A DNA stretch of 24,115 nucleotides from CAWDPQ01 sp049642465. GTDB lineage: Bacteria; Acidobacteriota; Vicinamibacteria; Vicinamibacterales; 2-12-FULL-66-21. The stretch covers positions 1 to 24,115 of the forward strand of contig JBAROV010000118.1 in NCBI GenBank assembly GCA_049642465.1, in the 5' to 3' direction. Each line of letters begins with the position of its first letter. Positions within the stretch are counted from its first letter, which is position 1. The notes under the pieces are model-generated. The model saw only the letters and a list, made by a program, of their open reading frames with translations, had not been told where the DNA came from and searched no databases. The position numbers were made by a program, and so were the translations under genes. Shown piece after piece: positions 13,360-21,171 of the stretch.

Positions 13360-14886
13360 ATGACATACCCGAAACGTAGTGTGGCCGCCGCGGCGTGCGC
13401 GCTCGCAGTGTGCCTTTTTCCAGCGGCTGCGCAACAGCAGGAAGTACCGACCAAGGAACTGGTTGCGGAGCTCACCGGCCTTCCGGGAGTGGATCGCGGG
13501 TTTCGGGCGGAGGCTCGCGTTCGCACCGGGCGCGTGGAGCGCGAACCATCACGAGACGGGGGATACGTGTCGGGGAGAGTCCTCGTCCGATGGCGCCAGG
13601 GTCGCGAGCCGTCTCTTCGCGATCTGACCAGGGACGGCATTCCGGCGCGAGACATGGAGCGTCCGGATCACGCGGACTTTACGATCCTCCGCATCGCGCA
13701 GGAGGCGGATGCTGAAGCGGTCGCCAGGCTGCTGGCTGCTCGATCGGACGTCGTTTACGCACAAGCGTCATATCGCGTGCACTCGCGCCTCAGGCCGAAC
13801 GATCCCAGATACAGCGCCCAGTGGAACCTGCCGGCGATCGATCTCGAACGCGCCTGGGACATCAACGCCGGTGCGAGTGCCAACATCACGGTTGCCGTCC
13901 TCGATACCGGAGTGGCGTTTCGCAGCGGTGTATTCCGGTATACCGCTCGAGCATTCCGCTTCAACGGGGTGAACTTTCCGGCGCTCGGACCGCTCGATGT
14001 CACGATTGCGATGGCTCCGGATCTCGGGCCGTCGGATCGCTTTGTATCGCCGCGAGATTTTATCTGGGACGATCAGCTGCCGTTCGACCTTGACAGCCAC
14101 GGCACGCACGTCGCCGGCACCATTGGCGAAGCCACAAACAATGCGGTTGCGGTGGCCGGCATTGCGTTCAACGTCAAGATCATGCCGGTGAAAGTCCTCG
14201 ATGGTGACTGGGACTTCATTTTCGGAGCCCCAAACGAAGGCACAGACGAGACCGTGGCCCGGGGCCTTCGCTATGCCGCCGATAACGGCGCAAAAATCAT
14301 CAACATGAGTCTGGGCCGGACGGGTCCGCCGGCGCCGGCCGTGGAAGAAGCCGTTCGCTACGCTGTCTCGCGCGGGGCATTCGTGGCGATTGCCGGCGGA
14401 AACACGTTCGATGAAGGAAACGACGTCGAAGTCCTCTCGCAGATCGGGTCGCGCGTGAACGGCGCCATGTCGGTTGCAGCCGTGGGGCGCAACCTCGAAC
14501 ACGCCAGCTATTCGACGACCGGCGATTACATCGAGATTGCCGCGCCTGGGGGCAACTTCTCGGAGGGCGGTTCCTCGTCCGGAATCCTGCAGCAGACGAT
14601 GGACGACGATTTCATTTTCACGTTCGAGGCTGGCGCTGGGCGCTACACCGCGCCGCGCTTCGACGTCTTCGGCGAGTTTTTCTTTCAGGGAACCTCCATG
14701 TCGGCTCCCCACGTCTCCGGACTCGCGGCGCTGCTCTACGAGCAGGGCATCACCAGCCCAGCCGCGATCGAGGCAGCACTGAAGAAGTTCGCGGTAGACA
14801 AGGGCGCGCCTGGCCGAGACGATGAATTCGGTTCCGGATTGATCAGCGCGCGCAACACGCTGCGCGGTCTTGGATTGGCACGATGA
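13360..14886 (+). CDS. Exported subtilisin-like serine protease (S8 family)
   Basis: A 508-residue preproprotease. The signal peptide is RSVAAAACALAVCLFPAAAQ (to about residue 25). A propeptide-like region with GYVSGRVLVRW..AVARLLAARSDVVYAQ (about 69-135) precedes the catalytic domain. The triad is Asp182 (AVLDTG), His247 (DSHGTHVAGT) and Ser446 (GTSMSAPH), with the oxyanion Asn348 in AIAGGN, so it should be active after export. The catalytic domain has a larger insert than usual between Asp and His (residues 186-240) and between Asn and Ser (400-440). No C-terminal anchor is visible. It overlaps the next gene by ATGA, which indicates translational coupling; the beta-barrel partner and lytic transglycosylase behind it suggest a cell-envelope role. 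Target proteins are unknown. Confidence 0.95.
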   Translation: MTYPKRSVAAAACALAVCLFPAAAQQQEVPTKELVAELTGLPGVDRGFRAEARVRTGRVEREPSRDGGYVSGRVLVRWRQGREPSLRDLTRDGIPARDMERPDHADFTILRIAQEADAEAVARLLAARSDVVYAQASYRVHSRLRPNDPRYSAQWNLPAIDLERAWDINAGASANITVAVLDTGVAFRSGVFRYTARAFRFNGVNFPALGPLDVTIAMAPDLGPSDRFVSPRDFIWDDQLPFDLDSHGTHVAGTIGEATNNAVAVAGIAFNVKIMPVKVLDGDWDFIFGAPNEGTDETVARGLRYAADNGAKIINMSLGRTGPPAPAVEEAVRYAVSRGAFVAIAGGNTFDEGNDVEVLSQIGSRVNGAMSVAAVGRNLEHASYSTTGDYIEIAAPGGNFSEGGSSSGILQQTMDDDFIFTFEAGAGRYTAPRFDVFGEFFFQGTSMSAPHVSGLAALLYEQGITSPAAIEAALKKFAVDKGAPGRDDEFGSGLISARNTLRGLGLAR

Positions 14887-15584
14887 ACCCATCGCGCGCG
14901 CTTGTCCGAATCGCGCCGATCATCGCGGCGGTGCTGCTCTCCGTGGTGAACGTTTCCGCGCAAACGCGTCCGCAACCGCGTCCGCCGTCGCGGCCTGCCG
15001 TGCCTCCACCACCACCGCCGACATTTGCCGTTCGTCTCTTCGCCGATGGCGGCGTGAACAAGTTCGCCGCCGGACGAAGCTTCAACGCAATCCTGGGGAA
15101 GGATAGCGGGCCCGTTTACGGTGGCGGTGGCGAAGTCGTCTTTCGCGGCCGATGGTTTGCCCGAGTCGACCTCTGGCGCTTCAAAGGCGAGGGAGAACGG
15201 GCGATTCGATTGGAGAATCAGACGTTTCCGCTCGGTATCCCGCTCACCGTGACCATCATGCCGATCGAAGTTGATGCCGGTGTGCGTATGCCGCTCGGGA
15301 GGAGAAGAGCGCTGGTTCCATACGCCGGCGCCGGCGTCAGCAGCCACAGCTACAAAGAGACTTCGTCCTTTGCCACGGGGGAGGAAAACGTCAACGAGCG
15401 TTTCACGGGCTACCAGATCCTCGGCGGCGTCGAATACAGACTGCACAGGGTCATCGGCATTGCCGGCGAAGTCCAATACACGACCGTGCCCGATGCGATC
15501 GGCGCTGGCGGCCTGTCCGCCGAGTTCAACGAAAACGATTTGGGGGGCCTCATCGTGCGGGCGCGGGTGCTCTTCGGCCGATAA
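14883..15584 (+). CDS. Outer-membrane beta-barrel protein
   Basis: A 233-residue protein with a signal peptide (RIAPIIAAVLLSVVNVSAQ) and a Pro-rich linker after the cut (RPQPRPPSRPAVPPPPPP). The remainder is alternating polar/apolar beta strands typical of an eight-stranded OmpA/OmpW-like barrel (FAVRLFADGG, GGGEVVFRGRWFARVDLWRF, MPIEVDAGVRMPL, ALVPYAGAGVSS, YQILGGVEYRLH, VIGIAGEVQYTTV, LGGLIVRARVLFGR). It lacks a terminal Phe, ending FGR. Its ATG overlaps the protease stop (14883-14886), and 11 bases separate it from the next gene. Function is unknown; an outer-membrane partner of the protease is an inference from the coupling. Confidence 0.82.
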   Translation: MNPSRALVRIAPIIAAVLLSVVNVSAQTRPQPRPPSRPAVPPPPPPTFAVRLFADGGVNKFAAGRSFNAILGKDSGPVYGGGGEVVFRGRWFARVDLWRFKGEGERAIRLENQTFPLGIPLTVTIMPIEVDAGVRMPLGRRRALVPYAGAGVSSHSYKETSSFATGEENVNERFTGYQILGGVEYRLHRVIGIAGEVQYTTVPDAIGAGGLSAEFNENDLGGLIVRARVLFGR

Positions 15585-15595
15585 GTCTTTCTGGT

Positions 15596-16618
15596 ATGAC
15601 TGCTCTTCGAACTGCCGCTCTTACAGTTTTGCTATCCGTGCACGTGGTTGCACAGTCCCCGGCGCCAGTCGCGCCATTGCCATCGTCCGTGCCGCCGTTT
15701 GATGCGTGGCTCGAGGACCTGAGAGCAGAAGCCGTCGCTCGCGGGATCAGCGAGGCATTGATTGAGAGGACGCTCACCGGCCTGGAACCGGTCGAGCAAG
15801 TGCTGGAACGCGACCGCACTCAGGCCGAGTTTGCGCTCGAGCTCGACGACTATCTGAAGCGCCGGCTGACACGCGAGATGCTGCGCACCGCACGATCGAT
15901 GTTGGCTCGGCACCGAACCCTGGCAAACAAGGTCAGTGCACAGTACGGTGTCCCCCCACACCTGCTGATTGCGGTGTGGGGACTCGAATCGAATTTCGGA
16001 CGGTTCTCCGGGGTTCGGCCCACGCTGCCCACCCTTCTGACGCTTGCCTACGATCCCCGGCGAGGGCCGCTCTTCCGCAACGAGTTGCTGACCGCGCTCG
16101 AGATCGTGGACAAGGGGGAGATCCCCCTCGAGCAGCTGAAAGGTTCCTGGGCCGGTGCGCTCGGCCAGCCGCAGTTCATGCCTTCGAGCTACGTTCTGTA
16201 CGCCCAGGACTTCGACGGCGATGGGCGGCGGGATATCTGGAAGTCGCAGCCTGACGTGTTCGCGTCGATTGCGTATTTCCTGCAGCAGCACGGCTGGAAA
16301 AAAGGGCAGGGATGGGGACGCGAAGTGAAACTGCCGGAAAAGGCCGCCAAGGCTGCCGATGAAGTCCCGTTACGGCCGGAAGGCTGTCGCGCGCTTCGTG
16401 TGATGACCGAAGCGCGTCCGCTGAACTACTGGCGCAAGATTGGCGTTCGCACGGTGGCTAACGGTTCACTCCCGCAGAGTACGCTCGCCGCTTCGCTGGT
16501 CCGTCTCGGCAAGAGGACATTCCTCACCTACGAAAACTACGAGGCGCTCCTCGGCTACAACTGCTCGCACAGCTACGCGTTGAGTGTCGGAATGCTGGCC
16601 GATCGCCTTCGCCAATAG
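15596..16618 (+). CDS. Lytic murein transglycosylase, MltB/SLT_2 family
   Basis: A 340-residue enzyme with a signal peptide (LRTAALTVLLSVHVVAQS). The catalytic Glu131 lies in VWGLESNFGR. The motifs LPTLLTLAYDPRRG, LKGSWAGALGQPQFMPSSY and DFDGDGRRDIW are the standard MltB set and mark the substrate cleft. It cleaves the MurNAc-GlcNAc bond of peptidoglycan and forms 1,6-anhydro ends in the periplasm. There is no lipobox Cys, so it is soluble rather than a lipoprotein like E. coli MltB. No C-terminal peptidoglycan-binding domain is present; the protein ends with the fold itself (YENYEALLGYNCSHSYALSVGMLADRL). It is the last gene of the protease unit. Confidence 0.94.
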   Translation: MTALRTAALTVLLSVHVVAQSPAPVAPLPSSVPPFDAWLEDLRAEAVARGISEALIERTLTGLEPVEQVLERDRTQAEFALELDDYLKRRLTREMLRTARSMLARHRTLANKVSAQYGVPPHLLIAVWGLESNFGRFSGVRPTLPTLLTLAYDPRRGPLFRNELLTALEIVDKGEIPLEQLKGSWAGALGQPQFMPSSYVLYAQDFDGDGRRDIWKSQPDVFASIAYFLQQHGWKKGQGWGREVKLPEKAAKAADEVPLRPEGCRALRVMTEARPLNYWRKIGVRTVANGSLPQSTLAASLVRLGKRTFLTYENYEALLGYNCSHSYALSVGMLADRLRQ

Positions 16619-16667
16619 GCCCCGGCGTGTCGTCTCGGGTCTTCGGTCTGTGGTCTTCAGTCTCTGA

Positions 16668-16684
16668 GGTCTTGACGCAAGACC
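16668..16684. terminator. Hairpin between convergent genes
   Basis: GGTCTTG (16668-16674) and CAAGACC (16678-16684) form a 7-bp stem with a 3-base loop in the 76-bp gap between the transglycosylase (+) and kinase (-) ends. The flanks hold more GGTCTT / AAGACC copies that can pair in other registers. There is no T-run. It may act as a bidirectional terminator. Confidence 0.4.
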
Positions 16685-16694
16685 AAAGACCGTC

Positions 16695-18188
16695 TCAGTC
16701 TCCGTCCGTCAGTCCGGCCGCGGAGGTCGTGGCCGGCTCAATAATCCCCAGCGACGCGATTGTGACGACGGCAAGCGTGACCAGGATGGCGGCCATTCCG
16801 TCGTACGGACCAGCCACCAGCGCAGCCGATCCGAGCAGCACCAGCGCAAGCACCGCCTCCGCCGTGGCAATGGAGGTGTACAGACGCGACCGATGACGCG
16901 GCAGGGTCGCCGGATGAATTCGCGAGATAAAAAGAAGATTCAGGCGCAGCGTCACGGAAATGGTGGCGAGTGCCAGGACCGCGAAAAAAGCAATTGAACC
17001 GTACGGAGGCCCGGCCCAGCGGCGAACGAACCAGGCAGCCACGGGTGTGAAGCCGTTGACGATTGCGACGGTCACCTGATGGAACTGCCACCACCAGAGC
17101 GCTGATGACGGCTGCTGGATCACCGCGCTGCCGCTGTCGCGATCGAGACGGAGCGCTCGAAGATCGGGGAGCAGGGCCCCTCCCGACGAGTAGCGCTCTG
17201 CAGGACTCACGCGAAGACACCGGCGCAGCACGACGCTGAGCCCTGGCACCGACAGCGGCTGGGTGAATCGTCCGGCGCCGCGGCCTTCCATCAGCTCGGC
17301 AAGGTTGGCGAGCAGTTCGAGATTGTCTGCGCCGAGCGGATGCCGCCCGGTCGCCAGCTCCCAGCCGACAATGCCGAACGCAAAGATGTCCGTGCGGGCA
17401 TCGACCTCATGACCGTGCAGCTGCTCGGGCGACATGTAGCCAGGCGTGCCGGGAGACGTGCTGACCTCCGTCAGTTGCGCGGTAGTGTGCGCGTTGGTGT
17501 TCGGTAATCGAGCGAGGCCGAAGTCGAGAATCTTGACGTGCCCATCGGCGCACCGAATGATGTTGTCAGGCTTCAGATCGCGGTGCACGACACCGGCCTC
17601 GTGCGCCGCGGCGAGGCCCGACGCAATGTCCACGAGCGTGTCGAGCAGCCGCGCCGGTTGAAGCGGGCCGCGTTTGAGTTCTTCGCGCAGATTCTCTCCG
17701 CGCACCAGTTCAGAGATCAGAAAGAGCTGACCGTCCACCTCGGTGAGGTCGAACACCGTCGCAATCGCGGGATGCGAGAGTTTGGCGGCCGCTTTGCCCT
17801 CGCGTCGCAGCCGCTCGCGCCGGGTGATGTCGCTGGTGTATTCAGGAGGAAGGGCTTTGAGCGCGACCAGGCGATCGAGGTTCGCGTCGCGCGCCACGTA
17901 GACGATGCCCATGCCGCCGCGGCCGATTTCCTCGAGCACTTCATAGTTGCCGATTTGCCGTCCCGTCAGGGACGGCTCGTCGAGGATGAGAGACGCGGCC
18001 ACCTGATACGCCGGCTTCTCGAGAAAGTCCGGCGAGGAGTCGTGCGTCGCCAGCAGCGATCGCACCTCGCGTGACAGTTCGGCATCATCTGCCGCGACGG
18101 TCGAGAGATAAGCCTCGCGCGCCGACGCTGGCTGTTCGAGTGCGGCGTGAAAGATCGCCTGGACCTGTTGCCAGCGTTCGGGCGTCAC
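16695..18188 (-). CDS. Membrane Ser/Thr protein kinase (Hanks type) with polytopic C-terminus
   Basis: A 497-residue kinase. Residues 1-60 are the helical leader common in this group (RWQQVQAIFHAALEQPASAREAYLSTVAADD..LREV-like). The kinase domain spans about 82-350: glycine loop IGRGGMGIVY, Lys111, HRDLKPDN (202-209), DFG (222-224), GTPGYMSPEQ (247-256). All catalytic residues are intact. Four predicted helices follow (about 365-388, 398-420, 439-460, 465-485) in place of an extracytoplasmic sensor domain. The ATG overlaps the stop of the sigma factor gene (ATGA), so the two are translationally coupled and the kinase likely works in the same pathway, perhaps acting on the sigma factor or its target genes; this is an inference. 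Confidence 0.94.
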   Translation of the reverse strand: MTPERWQQVQAIFHAALEQPASAREAYLSTVAADDAELSREVRSLLATHDSSPDFLEKPAYQVAASLILDEPSLTGRQIGNYEVLEEIGRGGMGIVYVARDANLDRLVALKALPPEYTSDITRRERLRREGKAAAKLSHPAIATVFDLTEVDGQLFLISELVRGENLREELKRGPLQPARLLDTLVDIASGLAAAHEAGVVHRDLKPDNIIRCADGHVKILDFGLARLPNTNAHTTAQLTEVSTSPGTPGYMSPEQLHGHEVDARTDIFAFGIVGWELATGRHPLGADNLELLANLAELMEGRGAGRFTQPLSVPGLSVVLRRCLRVSPAERYSSGGALLPDLRALRLDRDSGSAVIQQPSSALWWWQFHQVTVAIVNGFTPVAAWFVRRWAGPPYGSIAFFAVLALATISVTLRLNLLFISRIHPATLPRHRSRLYTSIATAEAVLALVLLGSAALVAGPYDGMAAILVTLAVVTIASLGIIEPATTSAAGLTDGD

Positions 18189-18715
18189 GCCGGGTCAGCA
18201 CCGGCCAGTTCGCGCGCCAGCCACGCACGCGCGACGGCCCAATGTCGCTTGACCGTTGCTGGTGAGATGCTCATCGCTTCGGCAGTCTCTTCCACGGTGA
18301 GGCCGCCAAAGAAGCGCAGCTCCACGAGCCGCGCCTGTTCCGGATCCATTTGCTGCAGACGTTCGAGCGCGTGATCGAGTGCCAGGAGATCGATAGATGG
18401 GTCTTCACCCGCGACAAGCGCCTCGTCCAGCGTGACCCGTGGGCCTCCGCCGCCGCGTTTCTGCGCACCGCGCGCGCGGGCGCGTTCGATGAGGATCTGC
18501 CGCATGGAATGGGCGGCAATCGCACAGAAATGGGCACGGTTCTGCCAGCGATCGGGCCGGTCCTTCAGCAGTCGAAGGTAGGCTTCGTGGACGAGTGCAG
18601 TGGGCTGGAGGGTCTGTCCCGGGCGCTCGCGGCGCAGATAGCTCGCCGCAAGCCGGCGCAATTCCTGATACACAATCGGCAGCAGCGTGTTGGCCGACTG
18701 CCGATCCGATTCCAT
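18185..18715 (-). CDS. ECF-type RNA polymerase sigma factor (TIGR02999-like)
   Basis: A 176-residue sigma factor. Region 2 contains LLPIVYQELRRLAASYLRRERPGQTLQPTALVHEAYLRLL, the distinctive block of the TIGR02999 / Sigma70-ECF-like group abundant in Acidobacteriota and Planctomycetes. Region 4 contains LERLQQMDPEQARLVELRFFGGLTVEETAEAMSISPATVKRHWAVARAWLARELAG, a complete helix-turn-helix for -35 recognition. A gene for a classical membrane anti-sigma factor is missing; its place is taken by the coupled kinase, which fits the known pattern of STK-linked ECF factors regulated by phosphorylation. The start ATG (18715) shares one base with the stop of the cyclophilin gene (TAATG), and its stop overlaps the kinase ATG. 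Confidence 0.94.
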   Translation of the reverse strand: MESDRQSANTLLPIVYQELRRLAASYLRRERPGQTLQPTALVHEAYLRLLKDRPDRWQNRAHFCAIAAHSMRQILIERARARGAQKRGGGGPRVTLDEALVAGEDPSIDLLALDHALERLQQMDPEQARLVELRFFGGLTVEETAEAMSISPATVKRHWAVARAWLARELAGADPA

Positions 18716-19236
18716 TACGCTACCCGCTCGATCGTAACGCGGTTCATGACAACCGGCGTCAGCGGACGATCCTGGCGTCCGGTTTTCACCGAACCGATCT
18801 TCTTCACCACATCGAGTCCCTTCACGACCTCACCAAACACCGAATGCCGATTGTCGAGGTGCGGGGTCGGACCGAGCGTGATGAAGAACTGACTGCCGTT
18901 TGTATTGGGCCCAGCATTCGCCATCGAGAGGATGCCAGCCTTGCTGTGGCGAAGTGAAGGGTGGAATTCATCGGCAAACTTGTAGCCGGGCCCACCCGTC
19001 CCTTGACCAAGGCGATCGCCCCCCTGAATCATGAAGCCGTCAATGATGCGATGGAAGATCACCCCATCGTAGAAGGGAGTTTTTTTCCGCTCGCCCGTGG
19101 CCGGGTCCTGCCACTCCTGCGTCCCTTCGGCGAGCCCGACGAAATTGGCGACAGTCTTGGGCGCGTCCTTGTCAAAAAGGCGAACGGTGAAGGAGCCTTC
19201 CGTGGTGTCGAAGTGTGCGTAGGTGCCGGGTTCCAA
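18715..19236 (-). CDS. Cyclophilin-type peptidyl-prolyl cis-trans isomerase
   Basis: A 173-residue cyclophilin from a TTG start at 19236. Motifs are in order: FDTTEGSFTVRLFDKDAPKTVANFVGLAEG, FYDGVIFHRIIDGFMIQGGD (catalytic Arg), GPGYKFADEFHPSLRHSKAGILSMANAGPNTNGSQFFITL (substrate pocket) and LDNRHSVFGEVVKGLDVV. It catalyses X-Pro isomerisation; with no signal peptide it should act in the cytoplasm. TTG 19236 was chosen because the family begins there (LEPGTYAHFDTTEG) and GAGG lies seven bases upstream; the frame is open further upstream to 19368 without family similarity. TAATG couples it to the sigma gene. It is the first gene of a three-gene operon. Confidence 0.92.
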   Translation of the reverse strand: MEPGTYAHFDTTEGSFTVRLFDKDAPKTVANFVGLAEGTQEWQDPATGERKKTPFYDGVIFHRIIDGFMIQGGDRLGQGTGGPGYKFADEFHPSLRHSKAGILSMANAGPNTNGSQFFITLGPTPHLDNRHSVFGEVVKGLDVVKKIGSVKTGRQDRPLTPVVMNRVTIERVA

Positions 19237-19272
19237 TGAACAGCCTCGTTTCAGTGTATGTAATGAATCGAA

Positions 19273-19278
19273 ATTATA
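19273..19278 (-). promoter_or_regulatory. Perfect -10 box for the cyclophilin-sigma-kinase operon
   Basis: TATAAT on the minus strand, 37 bases before the TTG start. The hexamer at 17 bp upstream (GACTTC) is only a weak -35. The region 19237-19340 has no other feature. Confidence 0.5.
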
Positions 19279-19340
19279 GCGAAAAGCTGGTCCACGAAGT
19301 CCTTCGTTGACAATACGAAGGAGAAGGGAAAAGGCCTTGG

Positions 19341-21158
19341 CTACAGCGTCGGCGTTTGCAGGTGCCACTTCGTGGCGCGCTCGTACGCCAGGCCCACTCG
19401 CAGCACGGTTCCTTCGTCGTACAAACGGCCGGTAATCATCAACTCGACCGGGAAGTTGTTCTGGAATCCGGCGCGGAGGGCGAGGGCCGGGTGCCCCGTG
19501 AGGTTCGTGAGCCCGAGGCTCGAGCTGCCCGTTGGCGACAGGAAGACATCAAAGTCCGACATCAGCTTGTCCATCTCCCGAATGAGCAGCGTTCTCGCTC
19601 GTTGGGCGCGAATGTACTCCACAGCGGGAACGAATCGGTGGGCCCGAAATGTGTTGGGCCAGTTGCCGAGCGAGGGGTCGTTGATGCCTGCGCTTCGAGT
19701 GAGGTCGTCGAACGCCGCCGCCGCTTCGGTGCTCAAGACGAAGCTAATCGCTCCGGCAATTCTCGTCGCGGTCAGTTCGATGGGCTGAAGCGTCGCGCCG
19801 AGACTTCTGTACACGTCCAACGCATCGTTGAGCAGCTTGCGCTGCGCTTCGCGCTCCTCGGGAGATAGGCCGCCGCGTCCTCCCCTTCCGGCCGCTTCAC
19901 CGCGTCCGCTTTCCGCGGCTCCTCGCCCTGCGGTTTCGCCGCGGCCGCCGCGACCCTCACCACGGCCGGCGTCCGGCCTCGCTTCGAATTCCGCCTTGAT
20001 GTAGCCAATCCGCAACTTCGGCAGCGGCACGTCCGGATTCCAGGCGAACGGCGCGTCCACGACGGTGTCGTCACGGCCATCCGGCCCGTAAATCGCGTTG
20101 AACACCAGCGCGCAATCCTCAACCGACCGACACATCGGCCCAATCTTGTCCATCGTCCAGCTGAGAGCCATGGCACCGTAGCGACTGACGCGACCGTAGG
20201 TCGGTCGCAGGCCGACGACGCCGTTCACGGCCGAGGGCGAAATGATCGAGCCGCGCGTCTCCGTCCCGAGCGAGAAGCCGACGAGGCCAGCGGCGGTCGC
20301 GGAACCGGGTCCTGCGGAGGAACCGCTGGAGCCGCCGCGCTGAGGATGTTCGGGGTTCCAGGGATTCTTCGTCTGGCCTCTGAACCAGCGGTCGCCCTGC
20401 GCGAGTGCTCCCATCGAGAGCTTCGCCACGAGGACAGCACCGGCGTTGCGCAAGCGCTCAACCACCGTCGCATCGTAGTCGAACACCTGCGATTGAAACG
20501 GACCGGCCCCCCAGGTTGTCAGGATTCCCTTGGTCGCAAACAGATCCTTGCCACCCCATGGAATCCCGTGCAGGGGCCCCTTGTACTTGCCTGCGCGAAT
20601 CTCACGATCCGCTTGTGCGGCTTGTGCGAGCGCGAGTTCCTCTGTGAGCGTGACGACGTTGTTCAGTTTTGGACCGTACTTTTTCAAACGCGACACATAC
20701 ATTCGCGTCAGTTCCGTAGACGAAACGTCGCGTCGCTGAACGAGCGGGGCGAGTGCGGTGACCGGGAGGAATGCGAGATCCTCAACCGACGAGTGGCGCG
20801 CCGCTGGCGGCTGCAGCGTGACTTTGATTCTGGCGCCGGGTGTCGCGCCCGGCTTCGGTTTCTTCCCGGGCAGATACGGCCTGAAGGTGACCGCCGGCTC
20901 GGTGTCGAGCGGGATATCGATGGTTCGGAGCTGCTCGAATGCCTCGAGGTTCTGATTGGCGACGCGCGCCGCCGCTTCTTCTTCCGCGTCGTTGAAATCA
21001 ACGCCGAAGACCTTTTCGCTGCAGTCCAGCGTCGCTTTGGTGATGCGAGGCGTTTCCTGTTGCGCGAATGCGGGGACCGCAAGCCCTCCGGCGACAGCAG
21101 TCGGGATGGCTTTGAGGAACCGGCGGCGGCCGGTGGTTTTGTTCCCCGCATTCTTCAT
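19341..21158 (-). CDS. Exported amidase (amidase signature family) with Tat signal
   Basis: A 605-residue enzyme. The N-terminus MKNAGNKTTGRRRFLKAIPT carries a twin-arginine motif (RRRFLK) followed by AVAGGLAVPAFAQQ, so it is folded before Tat export. The Ser-cisSer-Lys triad is present: Lys204 in GIPWGGKD, Ser280 in GGSSGSSAG and Ser304 in GTETRGS. It hydrolyses an amide, substrate unknown. The GatA-like glutaminase role is excluded by the signal peptide and lack of gatB/C. Residues 397-429 are a Gly/Arg/Glu-rich insert (GRGEGRGGRGETAGRG...) between the catalytic core and C-terminal helices. ATG 21158 was chosen over an upstream start at 21209 because GGAG precedes it and the Tat motif follows. 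It begins 13 bases after the end of the upstream exported protein, so the two form one operon. Confidence 0.92.
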   Translation of the reverse strand: MKNAGNKTTGRRRFLKAIPTAVAGGLAVPAFAQQETPRITKATLDCSEKVFGVDFNDAEEEAAARVANQNLEAFEQLRTIDIPLDTEPAVTFRPYLPGKKPKPGATPGARIKVTLQPPAARHSSVEDLAFLPVTALAPLVQRRDVSSTELTRMYVSRLKKYGPKLNNVVTLTEELALAQAAQADREIRAGKYKGPLHGIPWGGKDLFATKGILTTWGAGPFQSQVFDYDATVVERLRNAGAVLVAKLSMGALAQGDRWFRGQTKNPWNPEHPQRGGSSGSSAGPGSATAAGLVGFSLGTETRGSIISPSAVNGVVGLRPTYGRVSRYGAMALSWTMDKIGPMCRSVEDCALVFNAIYGPDGRDDTVVDAPFAWNPDVPLPKLRIGYIKAEFEARPDAGRGEGRGGRGETAGRGAAESGRGEAAGRGGRGGLSPEEREAQRKLLNDALDVYRSLGATLQPIELTATRIAGAISFVLSTEAAAAFDDLTRSAGINDPSLGNWPNTFRAHRFVPAVEYIRAQRARTLLIREMDKLMSDFDVFLSPTGSSSLGLTNLTGHPALALRAGFQNNFPVELMITGRLYDEGTVLRVGLAYERATKWHLQTPTL

Positions 21159-21171
21159 CGTTGGTTCTCCG

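Noticed and set aside
13768..14892. Antisense open frame of 374 codons over the protease gene
   Set aside because: The sense strand carries the intact catalytic triad and signal peptide; the antisense product is Arg-rich and featureless.
19237..19368. N-terminal extension of the cyclophilin
   Set aside because: It would cross the TATAAT box and overlap the amidase end; family similarity begins right after TTG 19236.
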